A stretch of DNA of 64,000 bases from Annulohypoxylon bovei var. microspora (taxonomy: Eukaryota; Ascomycota; Sordariomycetes; Xylariales; Hypoxylaceae). The stretch is from assembly GCA_022836615.1 (NCBI GenBank), contig MU405235.1, forward strand, positions 248,001 to 312,000. Direction: 5' to 3'. This document shows, in pieces, positions 42,801-50,628 of the stretch (position 1 is the stretch's first letter; each line of letters starts with the position of its first letter). A program made the position numbers and the translations under genes. A model generated the notes under the pieces. The model made no database searches. It saw only the letters and a program-made list of their open reading frames with translations, and had not been told where the DNA came from.

Positions 42801-45800
42801 GTTTGCTGCTGTGGTTTGGTGATGCGGCTCTGTGCTTGGGCTGTGTGGTTTTGTGATTTGTTCAACAGGGATGAGGGATTTCTGTTGATGTTCTGGGATG
42901 TCTCTGTACACCACAAAAACAGGCATGGAGAAGGGCACGGGAACATGGTTTCGATACATTCTACCTTGTGCGACGAGCTTCGCTGTAGTGTCGTCTATGA
43001 GCTTTTGGTCCTTCTCGTTCACTGGGTATGGGCGGCATTTTTTAGGCAGAAGGTTCTCCCATCCAGGTTTAAGGCTTAGGCGTAGTGTTTCGTCTTCTGG
43101 TACTTTCGCAAAACCCGTGTCTGTGAATACATCTTGGAATTCTGTGACTATGGAATGTAATATTCGGAAATCATCTTCGTTTTCGGGGTCGTGGTATATA
43201 GTGGCTCCGGTTGGGTGGCGAATGGAGTTCTCGGAGTGCTGTGCGACGAAGTCGCTTGCTGATCCGAATGCTCTTCGTTCATTTTCTTGCATTTGTGGTT
43301 TTCGGGCTGCTAGTTCAATTGCTCTGTCGTCTGTCACATGATATCCTCTGATTCCTTGGTCCATTGGGGCCATATGGCCCATGAGGGTGTTGCGCTGGAG
43401 TGATATTGCGTGTTGCGTATCATTGCGTACGATGATCTGTGACATTTTGTCATTTGTGAGTTGTGCAAAGCATGATATGATGTTAGATGTGGGCTCGAAA
43501 ATCGAGTCCTGTCCGAAGTTTGCTGATTGTTCAATGTCGATGTATAGGTAGCTCTGTGCAGGGATGGTGGAGTTTCCTGCTGTGACGACTTTGGCTCTGC
43601 TTTGGGAACGGTTATCTGGTGTGACAGACATTGGAATGGCTACTTTACAAGATTGGATCACTGCAATTTTCTGTGACAGGAGAATGTCGAATTGCTCGGC
43701 ATCTAGTATATCGGTGCCCATTAGCATATGTGCGGGAAGGCCATCAATCAAGGTGACTTCTCGGACAAATGTTGCTATGGTTGGGAGCGCGTTGTGGGAT
43801 CCTCTGAAGAAAAACCGGATTATTGCGTATTCTGTTGCGGTGTGTTGGTCGTCTGCTATGCCTTTGATGTACATAGGTGTGGCTCTAGTCCTGATCTCTG
43901 TGTTAGGATAGTGTTTTTGCAACCATGTCTTATCTGCTAGAGTTCTTGTGCATCCTGTGTCTCCGCAGATATCTTCTTCATGCTCGGTTTGCAGAGACGT
44001 CATGATGAAGAATTTGAGGTACGTTTTCGTCTTATACGTGAAACCAGTTCCGAGGTCTGGTCCTGGATCTATGCTTGAAGGTACGACTTGTGTGTTAGTA
44101 ATTGATGAGTTTGGGGCATGTTTGAACATGTCCATGGGGTTCATGACTGGCATGGGGTGGTCGTTGATGATGGCATTAATGTCCATTCTGTCATCTGCGT
44201 GGTTCAGATCTGCCAGGATGGGGTTCATTGCTACTGCGATGTGGGCATGTTCGCCTTCTTGCTCGACATCGTCGGGGCATAGTTGGGCATCGTGTGCACA
44301 GAAGGCTGAATCGTTGGTGTTCTCTGTGTGTAGTGGGCTAACATGTTCTCTGCGAATGTGATAGAATAGTTTGTTTCTACTCGGGAAACGCTCATCGCAG
44401 TAGCGGCATATGGCTTTGCGGTAATGTGATGCTGATGCTGATGTTGCGAAATTTGCAGCGTCTTCGATATCGTTGTTCGTCATAGGGGGACCGAAGTCTT
44501 CGGGGATGGGGCCACATGTTGATGTTGGATCATGTGCGTCTGCGGAGAAAGCAGCGAAGTCGTCCATTTGGAAACCACCGTCAATGTTCTCATGTTCTTC
44601 ATCATCACCCTGGTATTGGAAACTCATGTCTGGTTCGTCTGGATCAGCCATGTACGCCTTTTGGTAGGGCTTTTGGTACTGTTGTTGTGGTGGTGTTGGA
44701 TTCTTCCAGTTAGTATTCTTCTGAGCTGCTGCTTGTGGGGCTGGGGCATTGTAGATTTGGGGGTATCCAGTTTGTATCTTCGGAAACATCTGTTGGTTCG
44801 GAGGCTGCGCAGGCTTCGGGTATTGTTGGTAAGTCTGAGGTTGCGTAAAAGGTTGGGTGTATGGCTGGGTGTATGGCTGGGTATAAGGCTGGCGAGCTTG
44901 TTGTTGAAACTGATTCGGGTACTGGTTCGTATACTGGTTCGGGTACTGGTTCGGGTACCAAGGTCGCTGAGTAGAATTCGTAGCCTGTGCTTGTGGAGCT
45001 GTAGGCAGCTGAGTAGTAGGCGTCGTGGTAGGTGCTAGTGCTTGGTTCTGGCGCCTGGAGTACTGTTGGTTGCTCTGATAGTAGTTGTTGTTTGGGTAGT
45101 AGTTCTGCCGCTGTTGGTTGTTAGCACGATTGGAGTAGTATTGTTGTTGGGGGTTATATGGCTGCTGGGTCTTGCCGTATTGATTTCGGTCATACTGTGG
45201 TCTGTTGCCACTGTTCGGCAGCGCCTTTGCCATGTTCTTCAGGATGCTCTCGCGTTCGTCGAGGCGTTCCATGAAATTCCCAAGCGTCGTTTTGTCAGTG
45301 GGCTTGTTGATCTGTGATTGGATTGTGGGGTCAAATGCTTCGAATGCATACAGTAGTTGATTCTTGAGGGGCAGGTCACACGACATGGCGTCGCGTATGA
45401 TAGATTGCACGAATGGGCGGAGTCGTTTGCCGGCTCTGATGTCGTACATCGTGAATGATTTCTTCTTTAAGTCGTTTAGCGCGTCACTTGGGGCTTTTCG
45501 AAAGCGTGCTATGAGCTTTTCGCATACGTAGGCGATTGTTCCGAAATTTAGTGCATCTAATTCGCCTTGTGAGTTCTCAGAATGAAGCCAACTGTGAGCT
45601 TCACCTTGACAGCATAGTGACCATACTGCTTTGACCTTGGCTTCGCCCTGTGCCACTGCGATTTCGCGTAGTCTATCAGTGAATCCATATATTTCCACGT
45701 AAATAGTGTACTTTCCGGATGCAATTACACCACAGTTTGTGTGGTCCTTCTCCTTGAGGTCTGGGTTGAAATATCCGACGTCGGATGGATTAAGTGCTCC

Positions 45801-47072
45801 GCCGGTGTCATTTGGTTGAGTTCCATTGGTAAGAGCTGCGTTATTATTGGCTAGGATCGGTGGCATTAGTTGACTGATGGCTTGAGATATCAGTGAGGCG
45901 GCATCTCCGGCTTTGAGAGGTTGCGCGGGGTCCACGATGGGGCCAGGTGGTGCAGGTGGTGCAGGTGGTGCAGGTGGTGCAGGTGGTGCGGGGGCGGGGG
46001 CGGGGACAGGTGCGGGGGCGGGGTTGCTGCCGCTAGGTCCGGCTGCGTTGCTCATATTGCTGTTGTTGTTGCTGCTTTTTGATGATTGAGTTGATGTCTC
46101 GCGTCCACTTCGTGTTGTGACGCGTCCTAATTCTATGGATTCCGAAACTTCTGGCTCGTTGTTTCCTGGGGATGAAGTGGGCTGGTCTTCCTCGGTATGT
46201 GTGGAATATACTGAGTCAGAATATGTGTCTTGGGGAATTTCAATTAAGGTAGAATGTGTTGGAACAACGGTGTCGTCTAAAGTTAGCCGAGATAGGTCAG
46301 GTATATCAGATGTGCCTTCTTGGAGCCACGCGTTTGGTTGGTTGAATATTGTTTGTTCAGGTGAAGGATCTCGGAAACCTACAGATGGTGGGGTGGGGAC
46401 TCGGCCGATAGATGGGGCTTCGTCCGTGCCGGTCCAAATGGGGTTGTTTGGTGTAGTGGGTTGCGCCTGTATAGGTTGTACAGGTGAAGACCAAGGTGAT
46501 TGTTGTGTAGAAGTTGGTGATGTGGTAATTGATTTCTGTGTTGATGTGGGTGGTTGTGCAGCTGGTGTTAGGAATGGATCCGGTGGGGATGGGGTACTTG
46601 GTGGCTGCTGTTGTGGAACAGTTGGCGGCTGTTGTGGAGCAGCTGGCTCAGTTGGCGGCTGTTGTGGGGCAGCTGGCTGTTGTTGTGGAACAACTGGCAG
46701 CTGTTGTGGGGCAGCTGGCGCTATGCTTCTTGCGGTTGCTGCGGGGATGAATGGTTGCGATACTGATCCTTCCGAACTTGATTCGTTGTTTAGGCTTGTG
46801 GGAGAAGGTGCCTGGTCTGATGATTGGATATGTTGGTATTTGCTTCTCCACTTTCGCAGAAAGGCTTGGAAGGTGCGTTCTGTGGTCCACTCGACGGGGT
46901 AGCTGATGACGTCAGTGGAGTCATTCGCGTCTCGGGTGAGCTCAGTGTGGCCAACGGGCAGGATCGATCGTGCGAAGGCGAGATCAGCTTCGTTGATGAA
47001 TTTCGTGAATTGGTGTTGTTGGCGCGCGAATTGTAGCAAATGTGTGGCTTGAAGTTGAGCTTCTGTAGACAT
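39873..47072 (-). CDS. Gag-Pol polyprotein of the Ty3/gypsy element (2399 residues)
   Basis: A single open frame without frameshift or stop. Residues 1-420 are Pro/Gln-rich. The capsid-like Gag core is around 430-620, followed by an Asn/Gln/Tyr-rich stretch. A C2H2-type finger (CRYC, then HIRREH) lies near 887-909, where a CCHC knuckle would be expected. The aspartic protease active site is DTGCT near 1036. Reverse transcriptase has LDCTAFYYQW and the catalytic box YCDDIVIA near 1530. RNase H has FDVSRYGIGV and TDHQAI (near 1785). Integrase has an HHCC zinc region (about 1994-2030) and DDE residues in TLDLAFGF, IADRDPKW and DGQSERF (about 2058, 2118, 2155). The C-terminus has a chromodomain-like piece (RFLIEYDGLGHEYTKW, about 2362). 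The order PR-RT-RH-INT is that of Ty3/gypsy (Metaviridae-like) elements. Confidence 0.95.
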   Translation of the reverse strand: MSTEAQLQATHLLQFARQQHQFTKFINEADLAFARSILPVGHTELTRDANDSTDVISYPVEWTTERTFQAFLRKWRSKYQHIQSSDQAPSPTSLNNESSSEGSVSQPFIPAATARSIAPAAPQQLPVVPQQQPAAPQQPPTEPAAPQQPPTVPQQQPPSTPSPPDPFLTPAAQPPTSTQKSITTSPTSTQQSPWSSPVQPIQAQPTTPNNPIWTGTDEAPSIGRVPTPPSVGFRDPSPEQTIFNQPNAWLQEGTSDIPDLSRLTLDDTVVPTHSTLIEIPQDTYSDSVYSTHTEEDQPTSSPGNNEPEVSESIELGRVTTRSGRETSTQSSKSSNNNSNMSNAAGPSGSNPAPAPVPAPAPAPPAPPAPPAPPAPPGPIVDPAQPLKAGDAASLISQAISQLMPPILANNNAALTNGTQPNDTGGALNPSDVGYFNPDLKEKDHTNCGVIASGKYTIYVEIYGFTDRLREIAVAQGEAKVKAVWSLCCQGEAHSWLHSENSQGELDALNFGTIAYVCEKLIARFRKAPSDALNDLKKKSFTMYDIRAGKRLRPFVQSIIRDAMSCDLPLKNQLLYAFEAFDPTIQSQINKPTDKTTLGNFMERLDERESILKNMAKALPNSGNRPQYDRNQYGKTQQPYNPQQQYYSNRANNQQRQNYYPNNNYYQSNQQYSRRQNQALAPTTTPTTQLPTAPQAQATNSTQRPWYPNQYPNQYTNQYPNQFQQQARQPYTQPYTQPYTQPFTQPQTYQQYPKPAQPPNQQMFPKIQTGYPQIYNAPAPQAAAQKNTNWKNPTPPQQQYQKPYQKAYMADPDEPDMSFQYQGDDEEHENIDGGFQMDDFAAFSADAHDPTSTCGPIPEDFGPPMTNNDIEDAANFATSASASHYRKAICRYCDERFPSRNKLFYHIRREHVSPLHTENTNDSAFCAHDAQLCPDDVEQEGEHAHIAVAMNPILADLNHADDRMDINAIINDHPMPVMNPMDMFKHAPNSSITNTQVVPSSIDPGPDLGTGFTYKTKTYLKFFIMTSLQTEHEEDICGDTGCTRTLADKTWLQKHYPNTEIRTRATPMYIKGIADDQHTATEYAIIRFFFRGSHNALPTIATFVREVTLIDGLPAHMLMGTDILDAEQFDILLSQKIAVIQSCKVAIPMSVTPDNRSQSRAKVVTAGNSTIPAQSYLYIDIEQSANFGQDSIFEPTSNIISCFAQLTNDKMSQIIVRNDTQHAISLQRNTLMGHMAPMDQGIRGYHVTDDRAIELAARKPQMQENERRAFGSASDFVAQHSENSIRHPTGATIYHDPENEDDFRILHSIVTEFQDVFTDTGFAKVPEDETLRLSLKPGWENLLPKKCRPYPVNEKDQKLIDDTTAKLVAQGRMYRNHVPVPFSMPVFVVYRDIPEHQQKSLIPVEQITKPHSPSTEPHHQTTAANLSEQVTKKGRMVVDTRVLNEMNLDDKYPMKSQESLLRGIQNKRFISVLDCTAFYYQWQTHPSTRWAFTITTAKGQFTFQCLVMGYKGSGSYVQRKMDIYLEPVSNADCYCDDIVIASETIEEHAADLHQTLTILREVNISMGPSKSFVGFPNAVVLGRFVDSFGLSTTKERLAAIERLKFPETLKDLETFIGLAGYMRTYVPHFAELISPLERRKTALHRAHPRRGKTKQNRKQWTKGIDVDIPTESELASFQAIKNALTENTVLTFFDPSQILCIDFDVSRYGIGVCVYHIDPATIPKISRNGKLTTFPPRTAIRPIAFISRTLSAAERRYWPTEMEVLGLVWVLRKTEMWTVMAMMGIYIFTDHQAILGMVRQTDLVNSTALSNKNLRLVRAMEYVSRFSFNIMHKPGKLHIIPDALSRLRTSDENENAAEPGGLDVLPDDREEQWTLIAETHNEDEGNDQWASFEYALPAIQLAALPPNQPQTNQASKGYSIVQMDPDFKRKMKIGYLEDPKWRSVLDVVKANGHIDPQDASSLPFYVRDEVLWKRSEMVDRLCIPRSCFPEVFEMIHGPNHLGFSRVEEQLMAFVLDRQEFKRFMNSCPECALLRTRHHKPYGSMQPIESPPCPFHTITLDLAFGFPMTNDGFNAIGVSVEKLSKAALVVTGRHDWTARQWARAYYNQLLLCNWGPPKVIIADRDPKWLSQFWSEFWALWGTKLLFTTAYHSRTDGQSERFILYLKSTLRYYIHGMIDYSQWKECLPRLLYEFNTTRSSTTRKSPLEILFGFTPNFITYASDAQKDHLPQNRIEVHDAISLAAMTTKKYFDAKHQPMFFRTGQRVLLKLHKGYNVPPAAILGRKIGQQYVGPFRIINRIGNLAYELDFPDHWRIHNVISVDHLEPAPPMDPFGRFLPPAGEVSLEAYGRRIIDENSSNPQRKRFLIEYDGLGHEYTKWIAEGDLGEDKEELLADFALRKKH

Positions 47073-47325
47073 CTGTTGTGGCTAACCTGGGAATTTAGTG
47101 GGAAGACGCGAAAAACTGGTTTGTGGGTGGGTGGGTGGGTCGAGGTGACCCAAAGTGGTGGTCAATTTGGAAAAATTGCCAGGGGAAAACCGGGATGTGA
47201 TTGGTCCTCGATTGAAATAGTTGGATGTGGATGGTCCGTATGTTAGAATTCCGAAGATTGATTGGTCTCGGAGAGAGAAAACGAAAAGAAAAAAATATCT
47301 CCGTAACGGAGAGGTATGCTACCAA

Positions 47326-47467
47326 TGTCAAGCGAATGAGCTTGTGTAGTTCAATCTTAGTTGTTCATTCTAAGTCTCCGAGCTATCGCTCAATCTGGAG
47401 AAGTATGCTAGTACTAATACTATGAGTGGGGCTTATTATAGTGGGGCTATCTATGTGTCACATGACA
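47326..47467 (-). repeat. 5' LTR of the gypsy element (142 bp)
   Basis: Identical to 39692-39833. It is followed on the outside by CCCAC, matching the five bases before the other LTR. It should drive transcription leftward into the Gag-Pol frame starting at 47072. Confidence 0.95.
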
Positions 47468-48566
47468 CCCACGACCAATACGCACACGCGGTGTCTGAGA
47501 ATGAAAAGAAACAACGTTAAAAAGGAACTGCGGTATCCATATTCGCCCTACCCTAATTCACGCACCAGAAACTTACCAATGGGTTACGATGACTATTGTG
47601 ACGCTAACGGGGAAGGGTGTGTTTCGACCTTAACAACACCATCGAATCAGAAGAGCCAATTACAAGTTTTTAGAGAATAAACGAAAAATTACAAGATAGT
47701 CCGACAAGGCCAAGACTCTGTAGTGCGTATGAGTGTATTTGCGATTCTAATTCACGGGTAGATATAAACAACACCTGCAAATGTATATCAAGCTGAAACA
47801 TTATCATCCCCTCTCACTCGAGGCCCTCGAGATCACTTCGAAATAAAGGGCGTGGCTAGGAAAATATAGATATGATACAGCGACAACAAGACCTAGTTAC
47901 CCAGGTAGTTATGATGGACAGCAACGGCAATGGATCGGTCCAGTCACGGTGCACCACTATGCCGTATCGCCAAGCTGTGTCATGAGAACCTCTTGGCCGG
48001 ACATGATACAAGCCAAAAATAGATTTAGCATAGCTAGTTACTACATAACTACATTTTTCATCTTGTCTTACACCTGTGCTCTAGAGCGAAGTTAAGTTGA
48101 TGAAACTGGTTATCATCGGATAGAAATATCCTGCTTGGCTTTTAGACTTTGGTCTTGGTAAAGTTGGCGATGTTACTCATACTTAGATAGGTAGTTTGTG
48201 CTTCGCTTCAGCTGTGCGACTTATATAGTACCTAATGTTAGTCGAAATTTAGACTATGCTATCTAAACAGGGAGGGAGACATAATATTGCTATTCTAAAT
48301 CGACCGTCAGATCGTATGCTGTGGTTTAAAATATGCTACGTTTTTACACTCTTCACTTCCACGCAACTTGGATGAGGAAAGGGGGGCTTGGAATATCATG
48401 ACATTACCCAACACTTTCGTAGTCAGGAGACCAAAGATGTTTAATCATTGCCCTGCTTCTGTTTATATCGTACTTTCGTATAATACTACATCCATACACG
48501 GCATTCGTCCGCCGTCAATATATAACTCGAAAGCAACAGTAATATAATTTTCAGCTCTTTGATACC
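47468..48566. other. Intergenic between the retroelement and the NmrA-like gene
   Basis: 1.1 kb beginning with the right target duplication CCCAC (47468-47472). AT-rich, no gene recognised. A frame that starts inside the LTR and runs to 47680 is not credible as a gene. Confidence 0.5.
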
Positions 48567-49487
48567 CTACAGATCCGGCATATCCCTCAAATAGCCCTCC
48601 AAGCCCTGCATCTCGATCCCGCGCTGCCTGTTAACCGTGCACTCCAGATCCCACGCGACGCCCTTCCCCACAGCCCACACGTTCGTGTACTTGAGCATGC
48701 CATCATCGGGCCTCTTCCCCAGCTCCCCCCTTAAGAACTCCTCATCCCACACCTCCTCCGCCCACTCGCCGCCGAACCTACCCCTCACCAGCTCCGCCAC
48801 CCGGCGGTACGTCACCGTGTCCCCGGCCACATACACGACGCCGGCCTCGCCGTCGCGGGGATCGAACACCAGCTCCGCAGCCACGCGCCCGATATCGCTC
48901 GCCGTCGTCAGCGAGAGGCGACCCTCCCAGCTGCCCAGCGCCCTCACCTTCCTGCGTGCTAGATCCACGACCCCGAACTCCGGGAGGAATAGGAAGCTCG
49001 TGAACAGGCCGGTCGACACGATGAGCCAGTGCATGCGGTGCTGCGCGCGCAGCAGCGCCCGCACGTGCAGCTGCTCGTCGAACAGGTCCTGCGCGCTGCC
49101 CGCGCCCACGACGTCGTAGTCGATGCCCCACTGCCAGGGCACGTAGCGGGGGGTGCGCGCCTGCAGCACGGCCTGCGTGAGCTTGGTCTGGGTACCCGGT
49201 GGCAGGCCGAAGCCGGAGCACGAAACCACAGTATGGAAGCGCGTGAACACGTCCGCGAGCTGCGCGACGGAGTCGTCGGCCAGGTCGCCGGCCTCGAGGG
49301 AGGCGCCGAGGGATCGGAGACGCGCGTTCTGTTTCTGCTTGTGCGGGTCCTGCGTCGCGATGGTGGACTGTCTGAGGAGGACTGCGATTGGGGCGTTGTG
49401 GCGCTTGGGGTGGCTGGCGAGGGCTTCGAGGACGGCGGTGCCGAGCTCGCCGGCGCCGAGGATGAGGATGGATGGGGGGTGGGTCAT
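48567..49487 (-). CDS. NmrA-like / isoflavone-reductase-like NAD(P)-binding protein
   Basis: Intronless, 306 residues from the chosen ATG at 49487 (MTHPPSILILGAGELG). An upstream in-frame ATG at 49523 would add 12 residues but lies inside an inverted-repeat element. The N-terminus has the GxxGxxG-type NAD(P) site ILGAGELGTAVLEALA, then LLRQS, LGASLEAGDLAD and VVSCSGFG, the usual NmrA layout. Further on are YVPWQWGIDYDVVG, LIVSTGLFTSFLFLPEFG and ASDIGRVAAELVFDP, all characteristic of the fungal NmrA/PCBER-like group of atypical short-chain dehydrogenases. Members act as redox-sensing regulators or reductases in secondary metabolism. No particular substrate can be inferred. The coding sequence is strongly GC-rich, unlike its flanks. 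Confidence 0.85.
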   Translation of the reverse strand: MTHPPSILILGAGELGTAVLEALASHPKRHNAPIAVLLRQSTIATQDPHKQKQNARLRSLGASLEAGDLADDSVAQLADVFTRFHTVVSCSGFGLPPGTQTKLTQAVLQARTPRYVPWQWGIDYDVVGAGSAQDLFDEQLHVRALLRAQHRMHWLIVSTGLFTSFLFLPEFGVVDLARRKVRALGSWEGRLSLTTASDIGRVAAELVFDPRDGEAGVVYVAGDTVTYRRVAELVRGRFGGEWAEEVWDEEFLRGELGKRPDDGMLKYTNVWAVGKGVAWDLECTVNRQRGIEMQGLEGYLRDMPDL

Positions 49488-50628
49488 TTTTATGAACTGG
49501 CAATAATACGGTGACCAGCGCATGGATCAGGCCAGGCCAGTCAGGCTTGAAGCAATGAACTGAGTTCAGTCAATTAAACTGATCAGATTCGAAAGAAAAG
49601 TGGGACAAAATAGCGACAGTCTTATCGATAAGACAACGAACCTGATTACTAATTACTGACTAATCAGCAATAAAACTGGGTCTTCTGTAGCCAATCAAAA
49701 TACGTATAAAAGTGGATTTGAATTATTATTTTGGCCTGATGGCCTGTCAGTCAGAAAATCGCAACGAACTGATCTGACCAGTTCATAAAAAACCAAAAAC
49801 TGACTGGGCCTGACCTGACCTGACTGATTCAGGCCAGTTTTGAGCCTGGCCTTGTACATGCGCTGAATTATTATTATTATTAATACCCTACAATTCGATT
49901 TCGCGCCAAGGTTACGACAGCTTAATTGCTGATGAGCTATCAGAACAGCCGACCGCCTTGAATGAGTTAAGTGCTGCCCCTTTATACGTACACCTCGGAG
50001 GAATACACGAGAGAAGATTGATGACAAGCGAACATTTGATCCCGGACAGCACTAGATAGCTTCACCACTTTTGTTCCCTACCGCATAGGCGTAAGAACCA
50101 ATCAGGATTTGACTGAGGGTCGATCTTTAAATTCCAATTAATAATAAACTTGTCCGCGACTGAAGAGAGTGTGTGTGAAGTCTACTTAGACTTTAGGAGA
50201 TAATAGGGGTTAGGCCATTAGAGATTCTGAACTTGCTTAACTCCGGGATAATTAGCTTGGCGGGCGTAATCGAATCGAGGTCTAAGTTTCAAGACTCCGT
50301 CAAGTTCGATGTCGTGGAGTGAGTAATGCACGACGAATAATAGCAAGGCATGAATAAAGCAAACATAGGCGTTTCTAGTAACAAAATGCATTAGATACAA
50401 GAGTATAAGTTATAGTATTACTCGCCATATGAGGAAAAACAATGTTTCTAACGTAACCCGCTAGCAAATCTACTTGCCATAAGCCAAGGCAGGAAACTAG
50501 CGGAGCACGCCGTACATGTAAGACAACACTCAATCATACAATCTGATCCATCCAAGTCTCTTAACGGAGCACATGTCCGGTTAGAATCTCATGTAGCCCC
50601 TTTCAACAAAATTCGCTGTATTATCGCC
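49488..50628. other. Intergenic between the NmrA-like gene and PAN1
   Basis: 1.1 kb. The left third is occupied by the inverted-repeat element at 49516-49865. The rest is AT-rich with no gene recognised (short frame 50218..50400 rejected). Confidence 0.5.
49516..49865. mobile_element. MITE-like inverted-repeat element, about 350 bp
   Basis: The ends form a 22-base imperfect terminal inverted repeat: CAGCGCATGGATCAGGCCAG at the left and, reverse-complemented at the right, CAGCGCATGTACAAGGCCAG, both continuing GC; 19 of 22 bases match. Inside are repeated CTGACCTGACCTGACT and CAGGCCAG motifs, arranged as sub-terminal repeats, and an ATT run. There is no coding capacity. This layout suggests a non-autonomous DNA transposon, perhaps hAT-like from the sub-terminal repeats. 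I could not identify a clean target-site duplication, so the exact ends are uncertain. Confidence 0.45.

Larger units (their letters stand above)
39692..47467 (-). mobile_element. Complete Ty3/gypsy-type LTR retrotransposon, 7776 bp
   Basis: Two direct copies of a 142-bp LTR bound the element. They are base-for-base identical as read. Five-base duplications CCCAC flank it (39687-39691 and 47468-47472). The LTR ends are TGTCA..TGACA. The coding strand is minus, so the 5' LTR is the one at 47326-47467. Next to it, in element orientation, TTGGTAGCATACC is a primer-binding-site candidate beginning one base from the LTR. A purine-rich GGGAGGTGG tract precedes the 3' LTR (just right of 39833). The internal region encodes one uninterrupted Gag-Pol frame. 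Identical LTRs and an open frame indicate a recent, potentially active insertion that has escaped repeat-induced mutation. Confidence 0.95.

Noticed and set aside
46117..46902. A 261-codon + strand frame opposite the start of Gag-Pol
   Set aside because: Cys/Gly-rich antisense of the Pro/Gln-rich Gag head; no motif.
39873..47072. Idea that the element is two separate Gag and Pol genes with a frameshift
   Set aside because: A single uninterrupted frame covers all domains, so no frameshift is needed.
47426..47680. Frame starting in the LTR
   Set aside because: It starts inside the LTR sequence and continues into flanking DNA without domain content.
48778..49514. Overlapping frames on both strands over the NmrA-like gene
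   Set aside because: Shadow frames in GC-rich coding DNA without recognisable content.
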